Of a stretch of DNA of 64,000 nucleotides, positions 30,101-37,893 are shown in pieces. The stretch lies in NCBI RefSeq assembly GCF_021432085.1, contig NZ_CP090366.1, positions 1,488,001 through 1,552,000 on the forward strand, given 5' to 3'. The position numbers and the translations under genes were made by a program. Each line of letters begins with the position of its first letter. Position 1 is the stretch's first letter. Below the pieces are notes generated by a model, which saw nothing but the letters and a program-made list of their open reading frames with translations, was not told where the DNA came from and searched no databases. Origin of the DNA: Stutzerimonas kunmingensis. Its GTDB lineage: Bacteria > Pseudomonadota > Gammaproteobacteria > Pseudomonadales > Pseudomonadaceae.

Positions 30101-30293
30101 CCTCTACGTCAATCGTAACCAGATTGGTGCCGTGGTTGGTGTGCAGCCGTTCGGCGGCTGTGGTCTGTCGGGCACCGGTCCGAAGGCGGGCGGCCCCAGC
30201 TATGTGCTGCGCTTCGCCAACGAGCGCACCACCTCGACCAACACTACTGCGGTGGGCGGCAACGCCTCGCTGCTGTCGCTCGGAGACGACTGA
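27132..30293 (+). CDS. putA: Bifunctional proline dehydrogenase / P5C dehydrogenase PutA
   Basis: The 1053-residue enzyme oxidises proline to glutamate in two steps. The proline dehydrogenase barrel shows SIKLSALHPRYE, LVKGAYWDSEIK and FASHNAHTVS with the FAD-binding region FQRLHGMGDALY. The aldehyde dehydrogenase half shows VSPWNFPLAIYLGQ, GFTGST-type VCFTGSTDTA and the nucleophile in SAGQRCSALRVL. The N-terminal ribbon-helix-helix of trifunctional PutA (about 50 residues, in 1300-residue proteins) and the C-terminal extra domain are missing, so it cannot repress itself. That fits the nearby PruR activator. An AAGAGGAGCGG ribosome site precedes the ATG. Confidence 0.97.
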   Translation: MFKAGHVLEGAFANQKAAEFFPAISANYAVDEAQYLTELLQLADPGEAGIAAIRERARSLIEAVRGRDNAVDTLDALLRQYSLDTQEGLMLMCLAEALLRVPDAATADALIRDKLNAAEWERHLGQSDNVLVNFAAWGLVMTGKVVDPETADGRPKNVIGRLLKRSGEPVIRSAMNQAMKLMGKQFVLGRTIAEALKNGRPEREKGYTYSFDMLGEAALTAEDAAKYMADYRQAVETVGAEPQVGKGPRPSVSIKLSALHPRYEVAQRERVLTELFASVRELAVLARQRNVGITIDAEEADRLELSLELYEKLLRDPAIAGWGEFGLVIQAYSKRCLPVLVWLTLLGRELGERIPLRLVKGAYWDSEIKQCQVQGLDGYPVYTRKEGTDTSYLACARYLLSEHTRGVIYPQFASHNAHTVSCILAMAEEISQPREFEFQRLHGMGDALYDTVIEKYARNVRIYAPVGAHKDLLPYLVRRLLENGANSSFVHQLVDPRVPVESLIDHPVSQLRKFAALGNPRIPLPPALFGNRKNSQGINMNIQNQWNDLASAYQPFLERQWQAAPVISGQRLAGTPSEVRCPYDLAKVVGQAQFASAEQARQAVDRLAAYWPSWNATPVEARAAVLERLGDLLELHRAELMALCTVEAGKSLQDGIDEVREAVDFCRYYAQQARQKLGREELKGPTGERNELFHEGRGVFVCVSPWNFPLAIYLGQITAALVAGNTVLAKPAEQTSLIAARALELMFEAGLPKEAIAFLPGDGATLGGVFCRDPRVVGVCFTGSTDTARIINRQLAEKEGPIATLIAETGGQNAMIVDSTALPEQVIKDAVGSAFTSAGQRCSALRVLYVQRDIADRVIELLKGAMAELRVGPTHLRENDIGPVIDQEAREGLLAHIQQFKSEGRLIAEATLPAGLNGHFVAPVAFEIDGIHQLKKEQFGPVLHVVRYDAADLEKVVAAINGTGYGLTLGVHSRNEETAERIEQLARVGNLYVNRNQIGAVVGVQPFGGCGLSGTGPKAGGPSYVLRFANERTTSTNTTAVGGNASLLSLGDD

Positions 30294-30312
30294 AGGCATT
30301 CACGCTGTACCA

Positions 30313-30342
30313 CCGGGTGAATGGTCTTGATCGTTCACCCGG
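30313..30342 (+). terminator. Hairpin after putA
   Basis: CCGGGTGAA (30313-30321) and TTCACCCGG (30334-30342) form a perfect 9-bp stem 20 bp after the putA stop, with a 12-nt loop and no U-tract. It may attenuate read-through into putP rather than stop it. Confidence 0.4.
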
Positions 30343-30538
30343 CGCATCACGCTAAACCTCCCGGCCGCTCTGGCAGCCGGAACACAACAACAATTGGACA
30401 GTTGGCGGACGCTCTTCCGCCACTGACGGGCCCGGGTTGGGCCTGTCACAGGTGATGGCCTTTTCGCTATCGCCCTCTGCCAAGGTGCCGCGTGGGTCTT
30501 CTCGCGTTGCGCCGAACAACAACTAACGAGGGACACAC

Positions 30539-32023
30539 ATGAGCATCAGTACCCCCACGCTGATCACCTTTCTGATCTACATCGCGGCGATGATCCTGAT
30601 CGGTTTCGTCGCTTACCGCGCCACCAAGAACTTCGACGACTACATCCTCGGCGGCCGCAGCCTCGGCAGCTTCGTCACCGCGCTGTCGGCCGGTGCCTCG
30701 GACATGAGCGGCTGGCTGCTGATGGGCCTGCCCGGTGCGATCTTCGTCGCCGGCCTGTCGGAAAGCTGGATCGCCATCGGCCTGATCGTTGGCGCCTGGC
30801 TCAACTGGCTGTTCGTCGCCGGTCGACTGCGCGTGCACACCGAGCACAACCACAACGCGCTGACGCTGCCGGATTACTTCTCGCACCGCTTCGAGGACGA
30901 GAGCCGCATGCTGCGGATCTTCTCCGCGCTGGTGATTCTGGTGTTCTTCACCATCTATTGCGCCTCGGGCGTGGTCGCCGGCGCGCGGCTGTTCGAGAGC
31001 AGCTTCGGCGTGCCGTATGAATACGCACTGTGGATCGGCGCCGCGGCGACCATCCTCTACGTGTTCATCGGTGGCTTCCTGGCGGTGAGCTGGACCGACA
31101 CCGTACAGGCGACGCTGATGATCTTCGCGCTGCTGATCACTCCGGTGTTCGTCATCCTGGCGCTGGGCGACATGGGCGCCGCGATGGACACCATCGCCAC
31201 GCAAAATCCGGCCGCGTTCGACATGTTCAGCGGGCTTTCCTTCGTCGCCATCATCTCGCTGCTGGCCTGGGGCCTGGGCTACTTCGGCCAGCCGCATATC
31301 CTGGTGCGCTTCATGGCCGCCGACTCGATCAAGACCATCCCCAACGCCCGCCGCATCGGCATGGCCTGGATGATCCTGACGCTGGCCGGTGCCGTGGCGG
31401 TGGGCTTCTTTGGTATCGCCTACTTCGCCGGACACCCGGAACTGGCCGGGCCGGTTAGCCAGAATGGTGAGCGTGTTTTCCTCGAGTTGGTGAAGATCCT
31501 GTTCAACCCGTGGGTCGCCGGCATCATCCTCTCTGGCGTCCTTGCGGCCGTGATGAGTACCCTCAGTGCGCAGCTGCTGGTCAGCTCCAGCGCCCTGACC
31601 CAGGACTTCTACAAGGCCATGCTGCGCAAGAACGCCTCGCAGACCGAGCTGGTCTGGGTCGGCCGGGCGATGGTGCTGCTGATCGCGCTGGTCGCCATCG
31701 GCATCGCCTCCAACCCCGACAGCAAGGTGCTGGGTCTGGTGTCCTACGCCTGGGCCGGTTTTGGCGCGGCGTTCGGCCCGGTGGTGCTGATCTCGCTGCT
31801 GTGGAAGCGCATGACCCGCAACGGCGCGCTGGCCGGCATGCTGGTCGGTGCCGTCACCGTGGTGGTGTGGAAGGAATTCATCGGGTTGGGTCTGTACGAG
31901 ATCATCCCGGGCTTCATCCTCGCCAGCATTGCCATCTATGTGGTGAGCAAGCTGGGCGCCGAGCCGGCCCCAAGCATCGTCAAGCGCTTCGAGGAAGCTG
32001 ACGCGGATTACCACGCCGGCTAA
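30539..32023 (+). CDS. putP: Sodium/proline symporter PutP (copy 1)
   Basis: The 494-residue member of the sodium:solute symporter family has 12-13 transmembrane helices. The signature GGRSLGSFVTALSAGASDMSGWLLMGLPGA near residues 38-67 contains the Na+ site of TM2, and AVMSTLSAQLLVSSSALTQDFYK carries the second Na+-binding serines and threonine. It imports proline for PutA, which lies 245 bp upstream. A CGAGGGA ribosome site precedes the ATG. A second copy of equal length lies at 34834-36318; by eye I count about 28 substitutions and no gaps. Confidence 0.96.
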   Translation: MSISTPTLITFLIYIAAMILIGFVAYRATKNFDDYILGGRSLGSFVTALSAGASDMSGWLLMGLPGAIFVAGLSESWIAIGLIVGAWLNWLFVAGRLRVHTEHNHNALTLPDYFSHRFEDESRMLRIFSALVILVFFTIYCASGVVAGARLFESSFGVPYEYALWIGAAATILYVFIGGFLAVSWTDTVQATLMIFALLITPVFVILALGDMGAAMDTIATQNPAAFDMFSGLSFVAIISLLAWGLGYFGQPHILVRFMAADSIKTIPNARRIGMAWMILTLAGAVAVGFFGIAYFAGHPELAGPVSQNGERVFLELVKILFNPWVAGIILSGVLAAVMSTLSAQLLVSSSALTQDFYKAMLRKNASQTELVWVGRAMVLLIALVAIGIASNPDSKVLGLVSYAWAGFGAAFGPVVLISLLWKRMTRNGALAGMLVGAVTVVVWKEFIGLGLYEIIPGFILASIAIYVVSKLGAEPAPSIVKRFEEADADYHAG

Positions 32024-32118
32024 GACCAGTGTCGGAGTGTTGCCCGGCTCGAAAGCTGAATTCGAAGCGGGGCGCGTTTCCATAGGCTGCAGAGGGTTTT
32101 GCTGCGAGCACCTACAAA

Positions 32119-32140
32119 AAACCCCGGCTAGCCGGGGTTT
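32119..32140. terminator. Bidirectional terminator between putP copy 1 and DUF3203 gene
   Basis: The self-complementary run around CCCCGGCTAGCCGGGG (32122-32137) is flanked by an A-tract on the left and a T-tract on the right, so it works for both convergent genes. Confidence 0.85.
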
Positions 32141-32158
32141 TGCGTTTCTGCCGCAGAT

Positions 32159-32383
32159 TCAGTCGTCCGCAACCAGATTGGATCGGTCATCCACCGCGCC
32201 CGCGGCGATCAGATGCTCGGCTTCGTCTTCCGGCACATGGATGCTGGTGCCGTCGATGTTCATCACTGACATGCGTGCCTCTGGATCGGTGGTGATGCGC
32301 ACGTCCATCAGGGCGCTGCGGTGCGTGTTGCCGTTGATGACCACGGCGCAGGTGCCGGTAGTGGTGTCGATGTCTACGGTCAT
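32159..32383 (-). CDS. Small DUF3203-like protein
   Basis: The 74-residue acidic protein runs from MTVDIDTTTGTC to RSNLVADD. The ATG at 32383 follows GGGAGAGAGATC and is preferred to longer in-frame starts. The pattern of a short beta-rich N-terminus, RITTDPEARMSVMNIDG, and a helical end ADHLIAAGAVD-like tail resembles the Pseudomonas DUF3203 family, whose function is unknown. It is divergent from the zinc-type TonB receptor gene and shares its upstream region, including the Zur-like site, so it may be zinc-regulated. Family assignment is from memory. Confidence 0.65.
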   Translation of the reverse strand: MTVDIDTTTGTCAVVINGNTHRSALMDVRITTDPEARMSVMNIDGTSIHVPEDEAEHLIAAGAVDDRSNLVADD

Positions 32384-32493
32384 GATCTCTCTCCCGAAGC
32401 GGTGCAAAAGCCGCGCGCGGTTCGCCCGGCGTTTCCATGTCGACCACGAACAGGGTGCATCCGTTGTACCTGTTACTGGAAAAACAGGCTTAA

Positions 32494-32512
32494 ACGTTAC
32501 GATATAACATGT
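32494..32512. promoter_or_regulatory. Candidate Zur box
   Basis: GTTACGATATAACA (32496-32509) has the GTTA-N5-TAAC geometry of the Zur operator (E. coli core GTTATAATATAACA), agreeing at 12 of 14 positions. It is about 100 bp upstream of the TonB receptor start and 110 bp upstream of the divergent small gene. Confidence 0.65.
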
Positions 32513-32610
32513 TAGATTCTCGCCCCGCGAAGCTGGCACCGCTACCGGATGCCGGCGCACAGCCGTCTTCGGTTGCCTCGGAAGGCAACCGCCATTGTCT
32601 GGAGAGTCAC

Positions 32611-34632
32611 ATGAAACTGAAGCGTCATCCCCTGGCCTGGGCGATCAGCCTGGCCCTGGTTCCGGCTGCCGGGGCCGCCGAGCCGGTCGAACTGCAATCC
32701 GTCGTGGTCAGCGCCAGCGGTCTGGCCAAGCAGAGCCATGAGATGACCACGCCGGCTGCCGTGATGGAGGGAGATGAACTGGTGCTGCGTCGCGAGGCAA
32801 CGCTGGGTGAAACCCTGGAAAGCCTGCCCGGAGTTCGCTCCAGCAGCTTCGGCGCCGGTGCGGCGCGCCCGGTGATCCGCGGGTTGGATGGCGCTCGGGT
32901 CAAGGTGCTGAGCGATGGCGTGGAGCTGCTCGACGCTTCCACCATCAGCCCCGACCACGCGGTGACCAGCGAGCCGTTGCTGGCCGAGCGCATCGAGGTG
33001 CTCAAGGGGCCGGCGACTCTGCTCTACGGTGGCGGCGCCATCGGCGGGGTAGTCAACGTGATCGACAAGAAGATACCCACCCGCGTCCCGGAGAAGGGCT
33101 ACGAAGGCGAGCTGGAGCTACGCGCCAACAGCGTCGCCAACGAAGGGGCAGGGGTGTTCGGTATCACTGCTGGCAGCGGCAACTTCGCTGTCCGCGCCGA
33201 GGGCACCAAACGCCAGGCCGACCCCTATGAAATCCCCGGCTCGCCGGACAAGCAGGAGGGCTCCTACAACGACACCGACAGCTTCAACCTGGGCGCCAGC
33301 TTCATCGGCGAGCGTGGCTACATCGGCGCCGCCTACGGTGAGCAGAACAACCGCTACGGGCTGCTGGCTCATGAGCACGCCGATTGCCACACCCACGGCA
33401 GCGACTGGCACTGCGGTGGCCATGATGATCACGACGATGACGACGAGCATGATCATGACGAACATGGCAGCGTGCCTTATGTCGATATGCGCCAGAAACG
33501 CTGGGATCTGCGTGGCGAGCTGAGCGATCCGCTGCCGGGCTTCGAACTGGCGCGGCTGCGTGTCGGCCACAGCGACTATCAGCACAAGGAGATCGAAGGT
33601 GGTGAAGTAGGCACCCGTTTCAACAACGATGCCACCGATGCCCGCCTGGAGCTGACCCATCAGCCGCTGTTTGGCTGGCGCGGCGTGCTCGGTGCACAGG
33701 CCCTGCGTCGCGACTTCGAAGCCCTCGGCGAGGAGGCCTACGTGCCGCAGACGCTGACCCGCAACCACGGTCTGTTCCTGCTCGAGGAATACACCGCCGG
33801 CGCCTGGCGCTATGAACTCGGCCTGCGCCACGAATGGCAGGACATCGACGCCGATGGCGGCCCGGATACCGATCACAGCGGCACCTCGATGTCCGCCGGT
33901 GCGGTCTGGACCTTCGCTCCGCAGTACTCGCTGGGCTTCTCGCTCACGCGCTCGCAACGCCTGCCCAGCGCCGAAGAGCTTTACGCCAACGGCCCGCATG
34001 CCGCGACCCGCACCGTTGAGCTGGGCAATGTCGACCTGGAAGAAGAAACCTCGCACAACGCCGAAATCACCCTGCGCAAGTTCGCCGGCCGCACGACCTT
34101 CAGCCTGAGCGTTTTCCGCAACGAGGTGGATGACTTCATCTATGCCGCCGACACCGGCAACGACATCGGCGGCGGCTACCGCGAGATCGAGTACCGCCAG
34201 CAGGACGCCGTGCTCACCGGGGCGGAGGGGGAGGTGCGCTTCCAGGCCACCGACGCCACCGCGTTCACCCTCTTTGGCGACCACGTGCGCGGCAAGCTGC
34301 GCGACGGCGGTGGCGACCTGCCGCGTATCCCTGCCGATCGCCTGGGTGTGCGGCTGGACCAGAGCTTCACCCCGGCACTCAATGGCCAGCTGGAGTTCTA
34401 TCGGGTGCAGCGCCAGGACGAGCTGGCCGACTACGAAAGCGAAACCGGGGGCTACAACATGCTGGGCGCCAGCCTCGGTTATAGCGGCTTGCTGAACCAG
34501 ACCGATTACCTGCTCTACCTCAAGGCCAACAACCTGCTGGACGAAAAGGCCCGTCAGCACACCTCCTTCATCAAGGATGAGGTGCCGCTGCCTGGGCGCA
34601 ATCTGACGGTAGGCGTGCGCCTGGCGTTCTAA
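32611..34632 (+). CDS. znuD: TonB-dependent outer-membrane receptor, zinc (ZnuD) type
   Basis: The 673-residue protein has a signal peptide ending GAA near residue 23, a plug domain (SLPGVRSSSFGAGAARPVIRGLDGARVKVLSDG, residues 71-103) and a 22-strand barrel ending in an aromatic residue (VRLAF). An extracellular loop at 254-286 carries ten or more histidines plus aspartates and two cysteines, the metal-capturing loop of ZnuD-like receptors. With the Zur-like site upstream, zinc import is the best hypothesis. Position between proline genes parallels P. aeruginosa PA0781. The ATG at 32611 follows GGAGAG and starts the signal peptide, so the earlier in-frame ATG at 32509 is rejected. Confidence 0.9.
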   Translation: MKLKRHPLAWAISLALVPAAGAAEPVELQSVVVSASGLAKQSHEMTTPAAVMEGDELVLRREATLGETLESLPGVRSSSFGAGAARPVIRGLDGARVKVLSDGVELLDASTISPDHAVTSEPLLAERIEVLKGPATLLYGGGAIGGVVNVIDKKIPTRVPEKGYEGELELRANSVANEGAGVFGITAGSGNFAVRAEGTKRQADPYEIPGSPDKQEGSYNDTDSFNLGASFIGERGYIGAAYGEQNNRYGLLAHEHADCHTHGSDWHCGGHDDHDDDDEHDHDEHGSVPYVDMRQKRWDLRGELSDPLPGFELARLRVGHSDYQHKEIEGGEVGTRFNNDATDARLELTHQPLFGWRGVLGAQALRRDFEALGEEAYVPQTLTRNHGLFLLEEYTAGAWRYELGLRHEWQDIDADGGPDTDHSGTSMSAGAVWTFAPQYSLGFSLTRSQRLPSAEELYANGPHAATRTVELGNVDLEEETSHNAEITLRKFAGRTTFSLSVFRNEVDDFIYAADTGNDIGGGYREIEYRQQDAVLTGAEGEVRFQATDATAFTLFGDHVRGKLRDGGGDLPRIPADRLGVRLDQSFTPALNGQLEFYRVQRQDELADYESETGGYNMLGASLGYSGLLNQTDYLLYLKANNLLDEKARQHTSFIKDEVPLPGRNLTVGVRLAF

Positions 34633-34658
34633 GGCGGACAATTGCCTTGCAGCACTGA

Positions 34659-34687
34659 CGAGGGCCGGCAGCTACTGCCGGCCCTCG
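34659..34687 (+). terminator. Terminator of the zinc receptor gene
   Basis: CGAGGGCCGGCAG (34659-34671) pairs perfectly with CTGCCGGCCCTCG (34675-34687) across a 3-nt loop, followed by a weak T-rich TTCATT. Confidence 0.75.
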
Positions 34688-34833
34688 TTCATTCTGGCAG
34701 GCAGAACCTCGCGGTCACGCGCAAGTACGCGGATGACGCGCTATTCTTGCGCCCCTCGATTGTTCCGTTGCGGGTGCCGGTCGTTGTCCGCGCTGGCGAT
34801 GGAACGTCAGGACCAACAAGGAAAACAAGTCCC

Positions 34834-36318
34834 ATGAACGTCAGCACACCCACACTGATCACTTTCGTGGTCTACATCGCGGCGATGATCCTGATCGGTT
34901 TCGTCGCTTACCGCGCCACCAAGAACTTCTCCGACTACATCCTCGGCGGCCGCAGCCTCGGTAGCTTCGTCACGGCGCTGTCGGCCGGCGCCTCCGACAT
35001 GAGCGGCTGGCTGCTGATGGGCCTGCCCGGCGCGATCTTCGTCGCCGGCCTGTCGGAAAGCTGGATCGCCATCGGCCTGATCATCGGCGCCTGGCTGAAC
35101 TGGCTGTTCGTCGCCGGGCGCCTGCGCGTGCACACCGAGCACAACCACAACGCGCTGACCCTGCCGGACTATTTCTCGCACCGCTTCGAGGACGAGAGCC
35201 GCATGCTGCGGATCTTCTCCGCACTGGTGATCCTGGTGTTCTTCACCATCTACTGCGCCTCGGGTGTGGTGGCGGGCGCGCGGCTGTTCGAGTCCACCTT
35301 CGGCATGCCCTACGAATACGCACTGTGGGTCGGCGCTGCGGCGACCATCCTTTACGTGTTCATCGGCGGCTTCCTGGCGGTGAGCTGGACCGACACCGTG
35401 CAGGCCACGCTGATGATCTTCGCGCTGCTGATCACGCCGCTGTTCGTCATCCTCGCCCTCGGTGACATGGGCACCGTGATGGCCACCATCGAAGCGCAGA
35501 ACCCGGCCAACTTCGACATGTTCCGCGGGCTGTCCTTCGTCGCCATCATCTCGTTGCTGGCCTGGGGCCTGGGTTACTTCGGCCAGCCGCACATCCTGGT
35601 GCGCTTCATGGCCGCTGACTCGATCAAGACCATTCCCAACGCCCGCCGCATCGGCATGACCTGGATGATCCTGACCCTGGCCGGCGCCGTCGCGGTGGGT
35701 TTCCTCGGCATCGCCTACTTCGCAGACCACCCGGAGCAGGCCGGTGCGGTGAGCCAGAACGGCGAGCGGGTATTCATGGAGCTGGTGAAGATCCTGTTCA
35801 ACCCCTGGGTTGCGGGCATCATTCTCTCCGGCGTGCTGGCGGCGGTGATGAGCACCCTGAGTGCGCAGCTGCTGGTCAGCTCCAGCGCGCTGACCCAGGA
35901 CTTCTACAAGGCGATGCTGCGCAAGAATGCCTCGCAGACCGAACTGGTCTGGGTCGGCCGCGGCATGGTGCTGTTGATCGCACTGATCGCCATCGGCATC
36001 GCCTCAAACCCCGACAGCAAGGTGCTCGGTCTGGTGTCCTACGCTTGGGCCGGTTTCGGCGCGGCGTTCGGGCCGGTGGTGCTGATCTCGCTGCTGTGGA
36101 AGCGCATGACCCGTAACGGTGCCTTGGTTGGCATGCTGGTCGGTGCGGTCACCGTGGTGGTGTGGAAGGAGTTCATCGGTCTGGGCCTGTACGAAATCAT
36201 CCCGGGCTTCATCTTCGCCAGCATCGCCATCTATGTCGTGAGCAAGATGGGCGCCGAACCCGCCCCGAGTATCGTCAAGCGCTTCGAAGAAGCCGACGCG
36301 GACTACCACGCCGGCTGA
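34834..36318 (+). CDS. Sodium/proline symporter PutP (copy 2)
   Basis: The 494-residue symporter is the same length as copy 1 with about 94 percent identity by eye. The TM2 GGRSLGSFVTALSAG and TM8 AVMSTLSAQLLVSSSALT sodium-site segments are unchanged. Differences cluster in MGTVMATIEAQNPANF (a loop) and in conservative exchanges within helices. The frame is open 64 codons upstream, but the ATG at 34834 aligns with copy 1 and follows AAGGAAAACAAG. Its own upstream region differs from that of copy 1, so it may be expressed under different conditions, for example osmotic or virulence-related proline uptake. Confidence 0.93.
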   Translation: MNVSTPTLITFVVYIAAMILIGFVAYRATKNFSDYILGGRSLGSFVTALSAGASDMSGWLLMGLPGAIFVAGLSESWIAIGLIIGAWLNWLFVAGRLRVHTEHNHNALTLPDYFSHRFEDESRMLRIFSALVILVFFTIYCASGVVAGARLFESTFGMPYEYALWVGAAATILYVFIGGFLAVSWTDTVQATLMIFALLITPLFVILALGDMGTVMATIEAQNPANFDMFRGLSFVAIISLLAWGLGYFGQPHILVRFMAADSIKTIPNARRIGMTWMILTLAGAVAVGFLGIAYFADHPEQAGAVSQNGERVFMELVKILFNPWVAGIILSGVLAAVMSTLSAQLLVSSSALTQDFYKAMLRKNASQTELVWVGRGMVLLIALIAIGIASNPDSKVLGLVSYAWAGFGAAFGPVVLISLLWKRMTRNGALVGMLVGAVTVVVWKEFIGLGLYEIIPGFIFASIAIYVVSKMGAEPAPSIVKRFEEADADYHAG

Positions 36319-36328
36319 TTTGTGCAGC

Positions 36329-36356
36329 GCAGGTCGAGCATGGCTGCTCGACCTGC
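36329..36356 (+). terminator. Hairpin after putP copy 2
   Basis: GCAGGTCGAGCA (36329-36340) and TGCTCGACCTGC (36345-36356) form a perfect 12-bp stem with loop TGGC, 11 bp after the stop codon. No U-tract follows. Confidence 0.6.
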
Positions 36357-36443
36357 GGTTGGAACCGGTGTCCCGGTTCTAACCGTTCCGCCCCATATCG
36401 ATAGTTGCTGCTGCCCGGCCTCTCCGTCGAGGCTGTCCGGGCT

Positions 36444-37259
36444 TCAATTCGTCACTTCCGACAAATCGATCCGCCGCCAGCGTGCCTCGGCGAAGCTGTA
36501 CACAGCGAAGGCCAGCAGGCCGACCCCGATTGCCAGCAGCAGCGCGCCACCCGCAGGCATGCCCTGAAGCGCTTCGAGCGCTTCCTTGAGGCCGGGTGGA
36601 TCGGTGGGCTCGTAGCGGCTCCCGCCCATGAACAGCAGCCCGGCGATGATCAGAAAGGAACAGCCACGTGCAGCCAGCCCAACACGCGAGATGGGGCGAA
36701 CCAGCTGCATGGTGCGTTCATCGCACTGAAAGTAGCGCTCGAAACGCGCGCGCCATGCCTTGATCAGATGCGCAATGGCGACACCAAGTGGAATCAGCGC
36801 AATTGCCCAGATCAGCCAGTGGGAGTGCTTCAGGCCAAGAAAACGCATGAGGCTGTCGGTGCTTTCGCCACCCGAACCACCGCCGCCCTCGGAGAAACGA
36901 TCCAGCCCGCTCACCAGCATGCTCAGCGTGAACAGTGCGAGCAACAAATTGACCACGCCACTGCTCACCAGCCCCGTGCGGATCAGCAGACCCTTGGCGT
37001 CATGCCCGTGCCGATCGGTATCACCGATGCCCTGCGTCAGCCGCCACGCCACGTGCGCGAGCAGGCCGATTACCACCAGCCAGAGCAGTATTGCCCCGAA
37101 TGGCTGGCCGAGCAGTTGCTGAACTGCGCCGCGAGTGTCGACCGTTTCGCCGGAACCGAGTGCCGCCATGATCGCAAAAAAGCCGACGATCACGTACACC
37201 ACGCCCCGCGCCGCGTAGCCGCTGCGTGCCAGCCAGACCACTCCACGTGTCACGTTCAT
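36444..37259 (-). CDS. DUF1206 family integral membrane protein
   Basis: The 271-residue protein is built of three repeats of a two-helix unit, each introduced by a phrase like LARSGYAARGVVYVIVGFFA, LIRTGLVSSGVVNLLLALF and ISRVGLAARGCSFLIIAGLLF. That triplicated pattern defines DUF1206. The function is unknown, and the domain is often in stress-associated loci. I use the ATG at 37259, preceded by GGAGCG, because family members begin just before the first repeat. The longer frame to 37358 would add a charged leader. It is convergent with putP copy 2. Confidence 0.85.
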   Translation of the reverse strand: MNVTRGVVWLARSGYAARGVVYVIVGFFAIMAALGSGETVDTRGAVQQLLGQPFGAILLWLVVIGLLAHVAWRLTQGIGDTDRHGHDAKGLLIRTGLVSSGVVNLLLALFTLSMLVSGLDRFSEGGGGSGGESTDSLMRFLGLKHSHWLIWAIALIPLGVAIAHLIKAWRARFERYFQCDERTMQLVRPISRVGLAARGCSFLIIAGLLFMGGSRYEPTDPPGLKEALEALQGMPAGGALLLAIGVGLLAFAVYSFAEARWRRIDLSEVTN

Positions 37260-37496
37260 ATTCGCTTTCGCTCCAAAATTGAGATCATCCGAGTCAGTGT
37301 CGTCATAGTTGGGACGCGGTTGCAGCCCGTTCGGTTCGCTCGAACTCGTCGCGTACACCAGCCATTGGGCGGCGAAAGAATTAATACCGACGAAGGAACG
37401 GGACGAAACGGCGAAGGTCTGATTCCTCGCCCAGTAGCGTTTGGGCGTCCTGGGGCGGGACGGCCTTGCGACTACGGAGAATCAAGGAGTATCTCG

Positions 37497-37676
37497 ATGA
37501 ATTACTGGAAGGTGGTATTGCTCGGCATGGCGCTCGGCTTCGCCGGATGCAGCGTCAATGCCCCAGGTGTACATGCGCGGGTCGGCGATGCCGATGCGGT
37601 ACGGCTGGACATCGGTGGTCACGGTCATGGTGGCGGGTTCTGTCCGCCGGGACATCGGATGAAAGGAAACTGCTGA
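37497..37676 (+). CDS. Small lipoprotein with C-terminal CPPGxxxKGNC motif (copy A)
   Basis: The 59-residue protein begins MNYWKVVLLGMALGFAGC, a lipoprotein signal with the lipobox FAGC at residues 15-18. The mature part is short, with a His/Gly-rich HGHGGG run and the terminal motif CPPGHRMKGNC. AAGGAG lies 7 bp upstream of the ATG. The stop codon overlaps the start of the next lipoprotein by one base (TGATG). Function is unknown. The paired cysteines in the tail could form a disulfide loop or bind a metal. Confidence 0.75.
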   Translation: MNYWKVVLLGMALGFAGCSVNAPGVHARVGDADAVRLDIGGHGHGGGFCPPGHRMKGNC

Positions 37677-37825
37677 TGAGCGCTCGTCTTCTTGTAGTCG
37701 TACTGGCAGCCCTCCTGATGTCCGGATGCAGCCTGCGTCTACCGGGCATCGGCATCGATATCGGTGATGGCGGCGGCGGGCCTCCGCATTGCCCACCAGG
37801 TCAGGCCAAGAAGGGTAACTGCTGA
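37676..37825 (+). CDS. Small lipoprotein with C-terminal CPPGxxxKGNC motif (copy B)
   Basis: The 49-residue protein starts MSARLLVVVLAALLMSGC with lipobox MSGC at residues 15-18. It has a glycine-rich spacer and ends CPPGQAKKGNC. The final motif is shared with the preceding gene (CPPG, three residues, KGNC), which indicates a duplication with rapid divergence between signal and tail. It is translationally coupled to copy A by a TGATG overlap. I do not know a function for the family. Confidence 0.75.
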   Translation: MSARLLVVVLAALLMSGCSLRLPGIGIDIGDGGGGPPHCPPGQAKKGNC

Positions 37826-37851
37826 GGCGCCAGGCGCCGGCTGCTCGCGCT

Positions 37852-37878
37852 CAGGCAAGGCCGACTAGGCCTTGCCTG
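37852..37878 (+). terminator. Hairpin after the twin lipoproteins
   Basis: CAGGCAAGGCC (37852-37862) and GGCCTTGCCTG (37868-37878) make a perfect 11-bp stem with a 5-nt loop. It is 15 bp before the next start codon and lacks a U-tract. Confidence 0.5.
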
Positions 37879-37893
37879 TCTCTGGAGTCATCT

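Noticed and set aside
30467..32083. 538-codon minus-strand ORF opposite putP
   Set aside because: Mirror of the symporter codons (His/Gln/Asp-rich, no domain). The second putP copy shows the same artefact.
33118..34641. 507-codon minus-strand ORF opposite the TonB receptor
   Set aside because: Shadow frame with valine-rich repeats produced by the His/Asp codons of the sense gene.
36405..37676. 423-codon plus-strand ORF across the DUF1206 gene
   Set aside because: It is antisense to a convincing membrane protein. Only its last 59 codons, a separate lipoprotein with its own ribosome site, are real.
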